Positions 20,925 to 33,110 are shown, counted from the first letter of the stretch. The stretch: 64,000 nucleotides of DNA from Marchantia polymorpha subsp. ruderalis (GCA_037833965.1 AP031353.1:3598501-3662500); one strand, 5' to 3'. The notes: a model not told the origin generated them from the sequence alone. Numbers and translations: made by a program.

Positions 20925-23883
20925 GGACTCTTCCAGTTTCGGAAGTGCAGATCAGGAACTCACTTTCTTGGCGTGTTTGTGCATTTTTGGTCCTGGCACC
21001 ACGTAGAGAAGCTGCAGCATAGCGAAGTTACCGTATGTTGTAGTTGAAGGCCTTCGGCTGAATGTTCAGAGCTAGTACCCGGTTAGAGACTTGAGTAGTG
21101 CGGATCTGCACCTGCGGGTGATTTCTGATGCTCAGAGCCGGCTGCGAGTTAGAGACTTGAACAGTTCCCCCTTACTCCTTCGAGTGACATATCCTGATTG
21201 TACTCCTACGGGAAGTTTCCCCTGAATGCCAAAGTGAAGTTTTATTACTTCGTGTAAGCCTTGGTTTGCAATTCAGGTTGTGTGTGTGTGTGTGTTACTG
21301 GATTGTGTCTCAGTTAAGTTCTCAGTCGGGCCTGTACTCCCTGCGTTTGGTGTGAGTCGAGGGTGACATCCACGGCGTATGAAGGGGCTTCGTTCCGAAG
21401 TGGGAAGTCCAGTCCGGGTTCCCTACGCTAGTTCCTGGCGGAAGGGCAGTAAAAGCCGGAGTGGGAGTCACTACCTGCAGAGTCTTTGAGTGAACTTGTG
21501 AAACATTTTCCCCCTGAAATCCGAAGCGGAGGTCCTGACCGACCTCCGAGTTGTGCTTTTGCCAGTTTCAGGTGTGTGTGTGTGTGTGTGTGTTGAGTAA
21601 CTACGCTGTACTGTGCATCCTCCGAGCATCCTCCGAGTCGAGCCTCCGAGTCGAGCACTGCAGTATTTCTGGGAGTGACAGTCGCCTGAGAATTCAAACT
21701 CTACAAAGTCTGTTAAACGTGACACTTTTTACTCTGTGTGTTGCCTTTGTCCCTGTGGGTTCGATCTTTTTACCACCATACTGCAGTTTTAGCCTTTGGT
21801 GGGTTATTACAGAGAGATTGCAGCAAGTTCATCCGAGCTCCCAACGCGCAGTAGCGAGTGCAGAGGAGTTGCAAGAAGCTCGCGTCAGCATCGAATTGAG
21901 TGCGCAAGAACTTGCAAGAAGATGACCCGGTCCACTCAGCTGCGGATGGTTCCGCTGAAAGTGCCGTAGATTGGTCTACGCGCATTTCAAAACGAGCTGA
22001 CGGCGGTGAAGCTCGATTTCCTCCTATGTGGATGGAATTGGGTGTGTCCGGAGATGGTACGCGAGTGGCTGCAGGAGAGGAACCAACCTCCGCGCGGATT
22101 CTGACCGCATCTAGAGAGATGGCAGGTCAGCGACTGGTAACAAGTGCTAGGAAGGTGCGCGGGAGAAGAAGGCCACCTTCTTTTCGAATGCGAGAGTGTG
22201 CAGGTCACGAAGGAAGAAGAGATTTCCTTCGGTGCCCTTTTCAAGAACAGCAAGTCCAGCAAGAACGGGTACAAGACCCGGGACTACAAGAATCGCTTGC
22301 GGAGGAATGTCGCGGTAACACTCCTCCAAATTTTGCAACCGCACCGGACCACCTACATGACTTCTTGGCAGGTGAGGTTTGTGGAGCTGGCGTTGTCTGG
22401 AGCTCCGATCCATTGGGCTCGGATTCTGTGGAAGGCAACGCGACAGCACGCACAAGAGGAGAAGGGAGGATCGATCAATCACCTCTCCCCCTTCTCGATT
22501 AATTTCTATCGGTCAATGGGGTGCTTGACATCATCGGAGCGAGTTCAGTTTCCCTTGCTATCACGCTGCAATCTGGGCAGGTACGTGAAGGATGTCGAGG
22601 TCGACACCGACTTAGACGAGACACTCGCGTGCACACCAACAGCTCGACCGCGAGCAGTACGAGTGCCGCGGCAGCGGAAGTGGGATGAGCAGGCGGAGCA
22701 GAGACAGCAAGAAGTGCCTGCTACTCCCGCCTGAAGTCGGGCGACTCTCGAGCCCTCCAATCGACCAGCAAAAAGCTCGCAAGCTTGTTCTGCCGGCAAG
22801 TAGCGCGGACACCGGACGAGCCGCGGAGAGAAGAAACTCGCCAGCCTCGGAGGAGGATGCAAGTGCAAGAGTTAGCGGGAGGACAGCGGACCTCCCTGCA
22901 CCGAAGGCACGGACGCCTTCGGAGGAGGCAAGAAGGCCTTTGGGCCAAGGAAGACGTCATGCGGCACCAACCATTGTGCTAGCGACTGACAGGTGCTTTG
23001 CCTCTGTGCAAGTACCTTTCGACGACTCCACTTCGGGTCAAGAGCCTTCGGCTCAAGCGCCTACGGCGCAGGAGAAGTGTAGGTAGGAGCCTTCGGCTCA
23101 AGGGCCTTCGGCTAAGAGGACTTCGGGTCACACGCCTTCGGCGGAAGCGACTTCGGCGCAAACCCAACTTGAGGAATCGGCGAAGGGCGAAGGCTGGAAG
23201 GAGAAGACACGTGCGACTTCGGCATAGCCGCCTTCGTCGATAGGAGATCGGGCATGAGAAGCGGGCCCGCCGGAAGCCAGATCTCCCACCGCGTTGGAGA
23301 TGTTGGCAGGGAGTGGAGCGGCGGTCGCGGCAGAAGAAGCTGCGCGACCCAGTTCCAAGGAATCGCCAAGGATTTCTGTGGCGACAAAGATCCTCGACTC
23401 AAAGGACGATTCACGGTCGGAGGAGCAAGAAGTGGAGTTGGTGCAAGGCACGCCGACGGGAGTGTTGTGCGAGCAGGTGGTACCACTATTGCGGTACCTT
23501 GATTGCAAGGCGGCGAAGTATGCTGATCCCCGCCATTGGGGATCCTACGTCGAATTGGTCAGGAATGGGACGCGGATTAAAGTAGCGACGAATCCCGAGC
23601 TGATTTCCCTGGACCGCAAGTACATAGAGTTGGAGGAGAAGAACGATGTCCTATAGGGACATCTTGCACTCTCGCGGAAACTGCACAAGGCAGTGCTAAA
23701 GCTGCGCGATGACGCAGCAGACGAAGCCCTGTAATAGCCCACCAAAGGCTAAAACTGCAGTATGGTGGTAAAAAGATCGAATCCACAGGGACAGAGGCAA
23801 CACACAGAGTACAAAGTGTCACGTTTACCAGACTTTTGGAGAGTTTGAATTCTCAGGTGACTGTCACTCCCATAAATACTGCA

Positions 23884-23980
23884 GTGCTCGACTCGGAGGC
23901 CACTCGGAGGATGCTCGACTCGGAGGTCACTCGGAGGATGCTCGACTCGGAGGATGCTCGGAGGATGCACAGTGCAGCGT
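23884..23980. repeat. Minisatellite of ACTCGGAGG/ATGCTCG units in copy A tail
   Basis: At least six ACTCGGAGG- or CTCGGAGGATG-type units occur in about 95 bp. The same region is short in copies D and 9672 and moderately expanded in stub C (31052-31115), so it is length-variable. Copy B inserted inside stub C's version of this array. Confidence 0.75.
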
Positions 23981-24729
23981 AAGTCACTCAACACACACAC
24001 ACACACACACACACACACCTGAAACTAGAAAAGCACAACTCGGAGGTCGGTCAGGACCTCCGCTTAGGATTTCAGGGGGAAAGTATCTCAAAAGTACACT
24101 CAGAGGCTCTGCACGTAGTGACTCCCACTCCGGCTTTTACAACCCTCCCGCTAGTTTCTGCTAGCGTAGGGAACCCGGATTGGACTTCCCACTTCGGAAC
24201 GAAGTCACTCATACGCGGTGGACGTCACCCTCGACTCACACTAAGCGCAGAGAGTACGGGCCCGACTGAGAACTCAACTGAGACACAATCCAATAACACA
24301 CACACATAACCTGAATTGATAACCAAGGTTTACACGAAGTAACAAAACTTCATTTTGGCATACAGGGGAAACTTCCCGTAGGAGTACAATCAGGATGTGT
24401 CACTCGAAGGAGTAAGGGGGAACTGTTCAAGTCTCTAACTCGCAGCCGGCTCTGAGCATCAGAAATCACCCGCAGGTGCAGATCCGCACTACTCAAGTCT
24501 CTAACCGGGTACTAGCTCTGAACATTCAGCCGAAGGCCTTCAACTACAACATACGGTAACTTCGCTATGCTGCAGCTTCTCTACGTGGTGCCAGGACCAA
24601 AAATGCACAAACACGCCAAGAAAGTGAGTTCCTGATCTGCATTTCCGAAACTGGAAGAATCCCAAGGCAAAACGCCTTGAACTACTTTATACCCTCTAAG
24701 GTCCTAACTACGTTGCACTACCTGCTACT

Positions 24730-27282
24730 CTAAACTCCTGCACGAAACCAAGCTACACTACTGCACTCTGCAGATCCGGTACTGCGCCTCCTGCGCGCTG
24801 GTCTGCCTCGCACTATCTCCCTACCCTGCCAATCTTCCGACCGGCTGCGCAACCCCAGCCGCCAAAGGACTGCAGTCACTTCCGACTCCAAGTGCACCAT
24901 AGTGTCGCGCGCACCCGACAAGAAGGCCTCTAATTTCCTCGCCACTCGCCGCCGACTCCGACTGTCACCCTCCGTCAATGCCGCCACCCGAAACTCAAAC
25001 TCCCTGAGCGTGATCTTCTCTTGTGCCGCCACTTCCCAGTGGGCGTATCCTCTTAGACAGTGAGTAACCCGCGTCACCAACTCCTCTCGCGTCCGGCTGC
25101 TGCCTTCCACCTCTGCTAGCTGCATCTCCGCATCTGCGCGCTGCGCCCTCAATTCCGCACACTCGGATTGCAAGTTGCGCAGCAACTCCTCATCCTCCTT
25201 GCGCGTGCTTTGACTTTCCTCTAATGCGCGCGTCTGGCGCGCAAGCTCCTCTGTTAGAAGGCGGTTTTGTCTCCGCTCTTCCTGCAATTCCGATTCGATC
25301 TGTGCCCGCATTAGCTCGGCATCCGCCTGGGCTTTCGTCGCCACATCCTCCCGCTGTTGTTGCAAGGTTTGGTGTAACCTCTTCGTGATCGCCAGGTGCT
25401 GTTACTGGGCAGTATTCCTCATCTGCAATGTTTGGCACCTAGTGGCCCAAGTGGCTACCTTGCTCCTCGTCCTGCTCTTAACAATCTCCACATAAGACTG
25501 CGGTTTTCTGGAACTCGCGTACTTTGTTGTCTTGCAATCCAAATATCGCAAGAGTGGCACTATCTGCTCGCACAGTACCCCTGTTGGCGTCTTCTGCACA
25601 GAGTCCGCTTCCTGCTCTTCCGAACTCGTCTCATCCTCTGTTTCGAGGATTTCAGTCGCCACAGAATCTCTTGGCGACTCCCTGGAACTGTGGCGCGCGG
25701 CAGCTTCCGCCGCGACTACCGCTCCACTCCCTGCTAAAATATCCAAGGCAGTGGGGGATCCCACTGCCTGAGCCTCTGTTCCGGCTCGATCTTCGGTTCT
25801 CGAAGGGGTCGGCGCCGCAGTTACTTTTGTCACCCCTGCACCGCCCGCTTCTACTTCCTGCTCTTCCGTCGCGATCTGCGCGGAAGGTGTCTTCGCCGGA
25901 GATGTGTCCGCCGAAGGCGCCCGCACAATGGTCGCCGGTCCTGTCCGATTCGCAGTCGGCGAATCTGGCCGACTCTCAGTTGACCGACTCGCAGTCGGCC
26001 GACTAGCAGTTGTCCGACTGGCAGTCGGATCCACTCTGCACGTCTTTACTCCACTTGGCCTCCTTGCTGGAGGCGTTTTCTCAGAAGCGTCTTCTGCCGA
26101 AGACGACCCTCTGAGAGTTGTTGGCTCTTCAGCTAAACTCCCTTCTGCTCCCGGCCTGTTGTCCGGTTCAACGTGCTGCTCTTGCCGACCTGCAGTTGGC
26201 CGTCCTTCAGTCGCCCGACTCGCAGTCGGCCGACTGTCAGTTCGCCTGTCTTCTTCTGAAGGCATCCGCGCCTTCTGCGCAGAGGGGTTCACCGACCTCC
26301 CCAGAACCTGCGCGATTATCTCCTCCTGCGTGGGCAGGACACTCCGCCGGACCGGAGTACGCCCGGTCTCCTCACTACTAGTTGGCAACACCATCTTGCG
26401 TGCCCTCTGTTTCGGCCAGCTTTGAAGCTCGTGGTTTGGCCGACTCCGAGTCGGCGCAGCGGGAGCTTCCGGCTGCCTGTCTTCCGATCTCTCATCCCAT
26501 TTCCGCTTCCGCGGTGAGCGCTCACTTCGATGCTCTTCTGCTGCTCTTGCCGGAGCCGGAGCTGGAGCTGGACTCGCAGGTGCTTCGTCCGGATCTGTGT
26601 CCACCTCAGCCTCCCGCAAGTATCTACCCGGATTACTCCGGGTCAGCAGCGGAAACCGCGCCCGCTCTGAAGCTGTAAAACATCCCATCGCTCGATAAAA
26701 CACGATCAGGTAAGGCGAAAGATGATTGAGGGTCCCTCCTCTCTCTTCTTGCGCATGTTGGCGCGTCACCTTCCACATGAGCCGTGCCCAATGAACCGGA
26801 GCTCCTGACAACACTAGCTCCACAAATCCCACTTGCCAACCATGCATGTAGGCGGTCTTGGTCGGCTGCAATATCTGAAGCAATGCAGTCGCGACATTTC
26901 TCCGCAATCGATCTTTGTAATCCCGCGTCCGGAAACTGTTCTTGGGATGCTTGCCAACTTTGAAAAGATCATTGTAGGAGACTTCTTCCTCCTTCGACAC
27001 TTTCACGCTCTCGGCCTCGAAGAGGAGATACCCTTCCTCGCCTACACACCTTCCTAACACCTGCATCCAGTGACTAATGTCCCACCTCTCGGGGTGTGGG
27101 CGGAATCCACGCGAGGGCTGGTGTTTCTCCCGCAAATACTCGCGCACCATCTCCGGACACGTCCAATTCCATCCCCACAGGAAGAAATCAAGCTTCAACC
27201 TTGTCAACACATCTTGGAATGCGCGCAGACCGATCTGCGGCACTCTGAGTGGAGACACTCACAGCTGGGGGACCTTCGACAT
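24730..27282 (-). pseudogene. Repeat-family ORF of copy A, two nonsense codons (850-codon frame)
   Basis: ATG at 27282 reads MSKVPQL and then TGA (27259-27261), where the 18302 paralogue has CGA for Arg, a CpG transition. The frame then stays open for 618 codons through the N-terminal domain (FFLWGWNWTCPEMVREYL, WMQVLGRCVGEEG) and palindrome-coded linker to TAA at 25402-25404 (CGA in the paralogue). It reopens through the coiled coil to a terminal SSVAWFRAGV. It is otherwise intact, so loss of function is relatively recent. Confidence 0.75.
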
Positions 27283-28347
27283 CTTTCTTGCTTTACCTGC
27301 ACACACACAGACGTTCTTCCCTCCCGCTCGATCTCGCACAATCGCCGCTGCGTGTCGACCGCTCAGACACTCACTGAAACCGCTCTCTCCTCTCTTGCGC
27401 GCTCAATTTCTCTACTCGCAAACTCTCTGCAAGGTCTGTCAAGATCCTCGCGCAACTCGCTTCCGCACTCTCTCTAACTCACTGCAGGTCTCTCCGCCCT
27501 TGCGCTTAATCTCTGAAGCTGGAAAACTCACAATCAAGAATGAGAGAATGAGACTAGAGAGCAGACTTTTCTTCTCCGAATTCAAGATCGCCCAACGCTC
27601 TCTCTAGGTACAATCAAACTTGATTACGCAGACGGCTATACGGCCTAACGGTTCTCCCTCGCATGCTCGAATTCACGACTCCGCAATGCGCGCATCCGCA
27701 TGCTCCGACTGAACGTATCCGCGTATGCGCGCATCCGCATGCTCCGACATCCGCATGAACGTTGAGTTCTCCCGCCGCCATCGTCCTCCGGCTCTGAGTT
27801 CGCCATCGCCGAGGGCTTCCGGACTCGAGTTCGCCGCAGTGGAGCGTATGCTCCGACTATGTTGTCTTTTCCCAACCTGCCCATCGCCCGAGACGTATCG
27901 CCGCATGCGTACTCCTTCTCCGTCGGCGCCTCGCTGGAGGCGCACATCAAGTCGGCGTGAATTACGTCGGCACGTATTTGTACCACTTGTTTTGTCCGTT
28001 CTGCCCCGCATATTTCCGACGGCACATATCCTGCCGGCGCGAATTATGCCAGCGCACCCGCCTGTCCGCGCCACGTCGGAGGCGTACATCAGGCCGGCGC
28101 TTCTCTTCCGCTGCGCAGCCGCCGAAAGCGCTTCCGCCTCCGACTTGATCTCCTCTCATGAGCGCGTGGTTCCGCCAAGGTGCATCGCTGGAGGCGTACG
28201 GGGGGTCCTTTCCGACGGTGAACCCTAGCGCGAACAGCGCATCTCCGGATGCGAGTTTTCCGACGCTCATAACTTCTTCGTCCCTGATCCATCTCCGGCG
28301 CTCTTGGGCTCGTTAGAACGAACGTCCCGAGCTCTTTCCAATGAGAC

Positions 28348-30029
28348 CTGTGCACAGGTCGCCTGTGCACATGCCGCCTGCGCACAGGCAGGATTCACCC
28401 CCGTTCCAACGTAGGAAGGGGAAGGAGCCGGCGGAAGATCCGCCTACGGGTCAAGGGCCTTCGGGACCAGACCCTCCGGCGCCCAACGCGCCGCGATTTG
28501 CGCCTTCGGCGCTAGGGCCTTCGGGTCAACGAGATGCGAGCAGGGAGCGTGCGGAGGCTGCACCTTCGGCGGGTAATCCGCCGGTAGATGCGCCTTCGGC
28601 AGTAGGGCCTTCGGGCCAAGGGACATCGGGCGAGCGGCCTTCGGCTATGTCGCCTTCGGCGATATACGCCTTCGGCGCTGCACCTGCGGCGGACAAGGCG
28701 CCGGCATTTGCGCCTGCGCACAGGCCAGGCACAGCCCTCGCGAAGGACCGATCGAGGGAGCAGGACCTGACGGAGGAGCGGATTGTCTGTTCGTGGGACG
28801 AAATTTCGGTGCGCGATGCGCAATTAAACCCCGCGCAGACACACTCCGCTCGATCGCCTTCGGCGGCGGACGTCGGCGACAAAGAGGATACGGTCGAAGA
28901 TCGACAAGCGGGCGACGGGGATGTAGCACGGCCACATTCGCCCACCGCCTTGGACATTTTAGCGAAGAGCAGCGAAGCTGCAGCTGTGCCTTCGTAGGCA
29001 GCATCCGTAGACGACGTGCAGCCCCACTCGGGTGAGTCGCCAACGCAATCAATGGCGACTGAAATCCTTAACTCGGATGATGACAACGGAGGCTCCACAG
29101 AAGCAATGTCGGGAGCAGGGGATACCGAGGAGGAGGAGGAGGAAATTGTTGGAGCGCCGGCGGCGGCGCTCTCTGAGCAGGTGATACCGTTGCTGAAGTA
29201 CTTGGATCGCAAATTTGATAAATACGCCGATCCACTCCAGCCGGAATCCTACATCGAATTAGTGCGCAGGCGGACTCGCACTAAAGTCCACACTAGCAAG
29301 CTACTAGCTAGGACGGACCGGGAGTTGCAGGACTCGAGGGAGAAGCATGCCTGTTTGTGGGGTCAGTACAACCTTGTGAGGAAATCGCACGCCCTCGACA
29401 GGATGAAGAAGGAGAGACTGGAAGAGCTCACCAGGGATGTGGTGAAGACCACGACAGATTTGATCTCTGAGAGAGCTTAGAATCAGATTCTGTCAGAGGA
29501 GCTCGTGCGACAGACGCGTTTGTTGGCGGAGTGTTAGCTCGCACGACAGGCGGATGAGGATTTAATCCGCAGGCTACAGTCGGAGTGTGGGGAATTGAGA
29601 GCGCAGCGTGCGGAAGCCGAATCGCAGTTGGTGGTAATTGAAGATGATCGCAAGCAAGAGGCAGATCGCACGAAGGAGGAGATGGCGAGGCGTGTCGCCC
29701 ACTGTCTCAAGGGCTACGCCCACAAGGAAGTGGCGGCGCAGGAGAAACTCACACTGCGTGAGTTAAAGCTTCGCGCAGCAGGGTTGTTGGCAGGTGACAG
29801 CAGGAGTCGGCGGAAGGTGGCGAAGAAGTTAGACGCTTTTCTGTCGAAGGCACGGGATACCATGTCCACCCTCGAGGTGGAGGTGTCCGCGGCGTTGCAG
29901 CGGTTAGGACTGCGCAGTCGAGCGGAAGACTGGCAGGGTAGGGAGTTAGTGCGCGGCAGTCCGTCGCGCAGGAGACGTAGCACAGGTTCCGCTGAGTGTA
30001 GTGTAGCGTGGTTCCGTGCAGGCGTGTAG
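28348..30029 (+). pseudogene. Copy B ORF, 3' two-thirds, three CAG-to-TAG nonsense codons
   Basis: One frame runs from the junction (an ATG at 28341 is formed partly by copy A sequence) to TAG 30027-30029. It is interrupted by TAG at 28995-28997, 29478-29480 and 29535-29537. In the 11167 gene each aligned codon is CAG (Gln). The linker, acidic run, coiled coil and LKGYAHKEV ... LGLRSRAEDW block are otherwise readable. The N-terminal domain is missing. Confidence 0.8.
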
Positions 30030-30065
30030 CGTAGTGCAGTGTAGTGCTAGTTAGGACTTAGAAGG

Positions 30066-30092
30066 TATAAAGTAGTTCAAGGCGTTTTGCCT
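30066..30092 (+). promoter_or_regulatory. TATA box plus CAAGGC/GCCTTG hairpin, copy B
   Basis: TATAAA at 30066-30071 followed by the hairpin starting at about 30078, in the same arrangement as other copies. Confidence 0.45.
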
Positions 30093-30820
30093 TGGGTTCT
30101 TTCCCAATTTTGGAAGTGCAGATCAGGAACTCATTTTCTCTGCGTGTTTGTGTACTTAGTTCTGTCACCACGCAAGAGGAGCTACCACTTGGCGTTCCGC
30201 ATTTTGTAGCTGAAGGCCTTCGGCCGAATGTTCAGAGCTGGTACATTGGTTAGAGACTTGAGTAGTTCGGATCTACACCTGCGGGTGATTGCCGATGCTC
30301 AAAGCCAGTGACTAGTTAGATACTTGAATAGTTTCGCCCCTACACCTTCGAGTGTTTGTTCCTGATTGTACTCCTTCGGGATTTTTCCCCTGAATGCCAA
30401 AGTGAAGTTTTGTTACTTCGTGTAAGACTTGGTTGTAAATTCAGGTTACGCTGCAGCAGGTGCCTTGAGGGTAGCCCCTGTAGTATTTCTGGGAATGACA
30501 AGTGCCTGAGAATTCAAACTCTTCAATAGACTGTTGTTGTGTTACTGGAATGTTCCTCAGTGAGTCCTTCAATGCGGACCTGTGTTCTCTGCGTGTTTTG
30601 TGAGTTGAGAGTGTTGTTCACCGCGTATGAGTGACTTCGATCCGAAGTAGGCAGTCCAAACCGGGTTTCCTACGATAGCAGCCAGCTAGTGGAAGTGTTG
30701 TAAAAGCCGAAGTTGGAAGTCACTACCCGCAGCTTCGCTGAGTGTACTCTTGAGAGACCTTCCCCCTGAAATCTTGAGTAGAGGTCCTAACGGATCTCTG
30801 GGTTGTGTTTCTGTAGTTTC

Positions 30821-30857
<37 letters not shown>

Positions 30858-31051
30858 GCTGCACTGTGCGACCTCCGAGTGCGCTCCGAGTGGACACTTG
30901 CAGTATTTCTGGGAGTGACAGTCGCCTGAGAATTCAAACTCCTCAATAGTTTGTTAAACGTGACACTTTGTACCTTGTGTGTTCCTCTATCCCTGTGGGT
31001 TCGACCTTTCTACCACTATATTGCAGTTTTAGCCTTTAGTGGGTTATTACA

Positions 31052-31275
31052 TGCATCCTCCAAGCATCCTCCGAGTGACCTCCGAGTTGAGCATCCTCCG
31101 AGCGGCCTCCGAGTCGAGCACTGCAGTATTTCTGGGAGTGACAGCCGCCTGAGAATTCAAACTCTCCAAAAGTCTGTTAAACGTGACACTTTGTACTCTG
31201 TGTGTTGCCTCTATCCCTGTGGGTTCGATCTTTTTACCACCATACTGCAGTTTTAGCCTTTGGTGGGTTATTACA
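31052..31275 (+). mobile_element. Repeat-family stub C: last 224 bp of a tail
   Basis: It starts in the GCATCCTCCGAG minisatellite and ends TTTGGTGGGTTATTACA at 31275. Together with copy A's terminus at 23730, the composite 23730-31275 has family 3' ends on both outer borders in inverted orientation. The flanks AGCCC and GAGCG do not match, so this is not a single insertion. Confidence 0.7.
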
Positions 31276-32607
31276 GAGCGCATCGTGCGGATGCGGAGCT
31301 GTAGTTAGTGGAGTTTGAAGGCGACAAACGGCGCGCGACAGATCGCACACGAGAGGAGTTAGTCGCACGAGTGAACCGATGTCTGAGATGTTACACTCTA
31401 TGGGAGGTTGTAGCGCGAGAGAGAGTCACCTTGCGCGAGTTAGAGATTCATGCAGCGGCCTTGATGTCGGGTGACAGTCGGAGTCGGCAGCGAGTAGCAA
31501 AGCGGTTAGATTCCTTCCTGGCAAGGTCGCGAGACGCCATTGCGAACCTCGAGGCAAAGGTGACCGCGGTGTTGCGGCGGCTGGGATTGCGCAGTAGGGC
31601 CAAAGACTGGTTGGGTAGGGAGTAGTGCGCGGTCGGCCTTCGCAAAGGAGGCATAGTAGATGACGTGTAGTGTTGTGTAGAGTGTAGTGTTAGGTAGTTA
31701 GGATCTTAGAGTGTATAAAGTAGTTCAAGGCGTTTTGCCTTGGGGATTTTCCAGTTTTGTAAGTGCAATTCAGGAATTCATTTTCTCTCCGCGTTTGTAT
31801 CTTTAGTTATATCACCGCGCGAGAGGAGCTACATCTTGACGAAGTTACCGCATTTTGTAGCTGAAGGCCTTCGGCCGAATGCTCTGAGTTAGTGTCGTCT
31901 AGTTAGAACCTGAGCAGTTTGGACTTACACTTTCAGGTGATTGTTCTTGTTTGTACTCCTTCGGGATTTTTCCCCCTAAATGCCAAAGTGAAGTTTTGTT
32001 ACTTCGAGTAAACCTTGGTTGTCAATTCAGGTTGTACGCTGCTTGAAGCGCTTTCGGGGTTAGCCTCCGCAGTATTTCTGGGAATGACTAGTGCCTCAGA
32101 ATTCAAACTCGTCAATAGACTGTTATGTTGTGACACTGTATCTCTTTTCAATTGAGTTTCTCAGTTTGGTTCCTGTATTCTCTGCGCGTTTTGTGAGTTG
32201 AGTGTGTTGTTCACCGCGTGAGAGTGACTTCGGTTTGACGAAGATATCGCATCCGAAGTAGGAAGTCTAACCCGGATGCTCTGCACTAGCAATTAGAGTT
32301 GTCAATTCGGAGTTGGAGAACACTACCTGCAGACCCTCTGAGTGTACTCGTGAGAAACTTTCCCCTTGAATCTTAAGTAGAGTTCCTAACCGACCTTTGA
32401 GTTGTGCTTTTATAGTTTCAAGTGTGTGTTGGATGAACTACGCTGCACTGTGCGTCCTCCGAGTTGAGCACATGCAATATTTCTTGGAGTGACAGTAGCC
32501 TGAGAATTCAAACTACTCAATAGTTTGTTAAAACGTGACATTTGATATTTTGTGTGTTGCCTCTGTCCTTGCGAGTTCGATCTTTTGCTGCTATACTGCA
32601 GTTTAGT

Positions 32608-33110
32608 ATACTTTTTTAATTGCCATTGACCGTTGGAGCTAGAATCTGATGTTGGAAGAAGGAGCTAAAGGAGACACTTTGAGCCTTCGATGCTCAAATG
32701 TTCTCGATTAGCCGATTCTTTGTATGAGAAATCGGGGCCTTGTCAAGATGGAGGAGTCCACGGATATAAATCATATGCCGAACGTTGCACACAGTTTGGC
32801 AGCCGTTAGTACTGATCAGGCTGTTGATTTGAAACACATTGCTATTGAGGAAAACTTGTAACACCGTTAATGCACACAAAAACAGACAGAGGGGAAATAG
32901 CATCAAACTTTCTGGCATTGAAAAGTTGGAGGAGAACAAAGAAAACGAGATTCTCAAGTTCGTGGGGTTTATGTGGAATCCTCTTTCACGTGTGATGGAA
33001 GCAGCTGTGTATTCATGGAATTAGATATCAGCATTCCACGGCAACAGCACTAAGCTGACTCTGCTTTAGTATATTGTTCACAATAGATTGATAGTCTGGC
33101 CGTCTTACTA
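32608..33110. other. Flank and left part of PPO duplication unit 2
   Basis: From about 32800 this is homologous to 4651-4960 (TGATCAG.CTGTTGATTT, CCATTCCACGGCAA-type matches). No gene was seen. The unit as a whole runs to about 36510. Confidence 0.5.

Larger units (their letters stand above)
16925..21811 (+). mobile_element. Complete repeat-family copy nested in the outer copy, target duplication GAGAG
   Basis: This 4887-bp unit starts TGTGGTAACACAC and ends GGGTTATTACA. GAGAG precedes it (16920-16924) and follows it (21812-21816); removing one copy with the element rejoins the outer copy's leader. The leader 16925-18301 contains CGCCTTCGGCG palindromes; the ORF is 18302-20863 with two stops; a TATA box (20896-20901) and CAAGGC/GCCTTG hairpin (20908-20924) follow. 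The tail has two (TG)n tracts (about 21278-21293 and 21571-21592). It has the same ORF subtype as the minus-strand copies at 1926 and 23730. Confidence 0.85.
23730..28347 (-). mobile_element. Repeat-family copy A, minus strand, 5'-truncated
   Basis: Its 3' terminus lies at 23730 (TGTAATAGCCCAC on the plus strand); the tail spans 23730-24729 and the ORF 24730-27282. The leader reaches about 28347, where it stops at the motif GAGCTCTTTCCAATG and joins copy B in the opposite orientation. It therefore lacks its first few hundred bases and has no verifiable target duplication. The tail contains (CA)n at 23991-24018 and an expanded GGAGGATGCTCGACTC-type minisatellite (23884-23980) that the 9672 copy lacks. 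Confidence 0.8.
28348..31051 (+). mobile_element. Repeat-family copy B, 5'-truncated, inserted in stub C
   Basis: It begins inside the ORF linker at CCTGTGCACAGG palindromes (equivalent to about 12358 in the complete copy) and ends GGGTTATTACA at 31051. It shares the first subtype with the 9672 copy and D. Its (TG)n tract (30823-30855) is the longest in the window. The first five bases after the end are TGCAT, and the matching left flank is absent because the 5' half was lost at the junction with copy A. Confidence 0.8.
21922..31625 (+). pseudogene. Outer-copy ORF, heavily decayed and interrupted
   Basis: ATG 21922 opens MTRSTQLRMVPLKVP, then TAG at 21967 (Gln in paralogues), TGA at 22102, TAA at 22138, and a readable domain (LLQILQPHRTTYMTSW, IHWARILWKATRQHAQEEKGG, INHLSPFSINFY) to TGA at 22732. 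A degenerate linker rich in CTTCGG hairpins follows. The coiled-coil start (EQVVPLLRYLDCKAAKYADP) at about 23465 runs to 23656. After the composite insertion the block LVARVNRCLRCYTLWEV ... LGLRSRAKDW resumes at 31276 and ends at TAG 31623-31625. It represents a third subtype. It is nonfunctional. Confidence 0.7.
15922..32607 (+). mobile_element. Outermost, oldest repeat-family copy, split by nested copies
   Basis: It starts TGTGGTAACCCAC at 15922. Its own sequence is 15922-16924, 21812-23729 and 31276-32607; other copies fill the gaps. The first gap is a clean insertion (target duplication GAGAG). Across the second gap about 200 bp of coding sequence is missing. The tail (TATA box at about 31714, CAAGGC hairpin, TTCGGCC hairpin) ends near 32607 after CTGCAGTTTA, so the TTATTACA terminus is lost. 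The leader has many CGCCTTCGGCG palindromes (16126, 16179, 16361, 16408). Its divergence from the other copies and its many stops make it the oldest. Confidence 0.75.

Noticed and set aside
23730-31275. Composite A-B-C as a single transposable unit with inverted ends
   Set aside because: Flanking 5-mers differ (AGCCC and GAGCG) and about 200 bp of the host copy is missing, so it is better explained by rearrangement.
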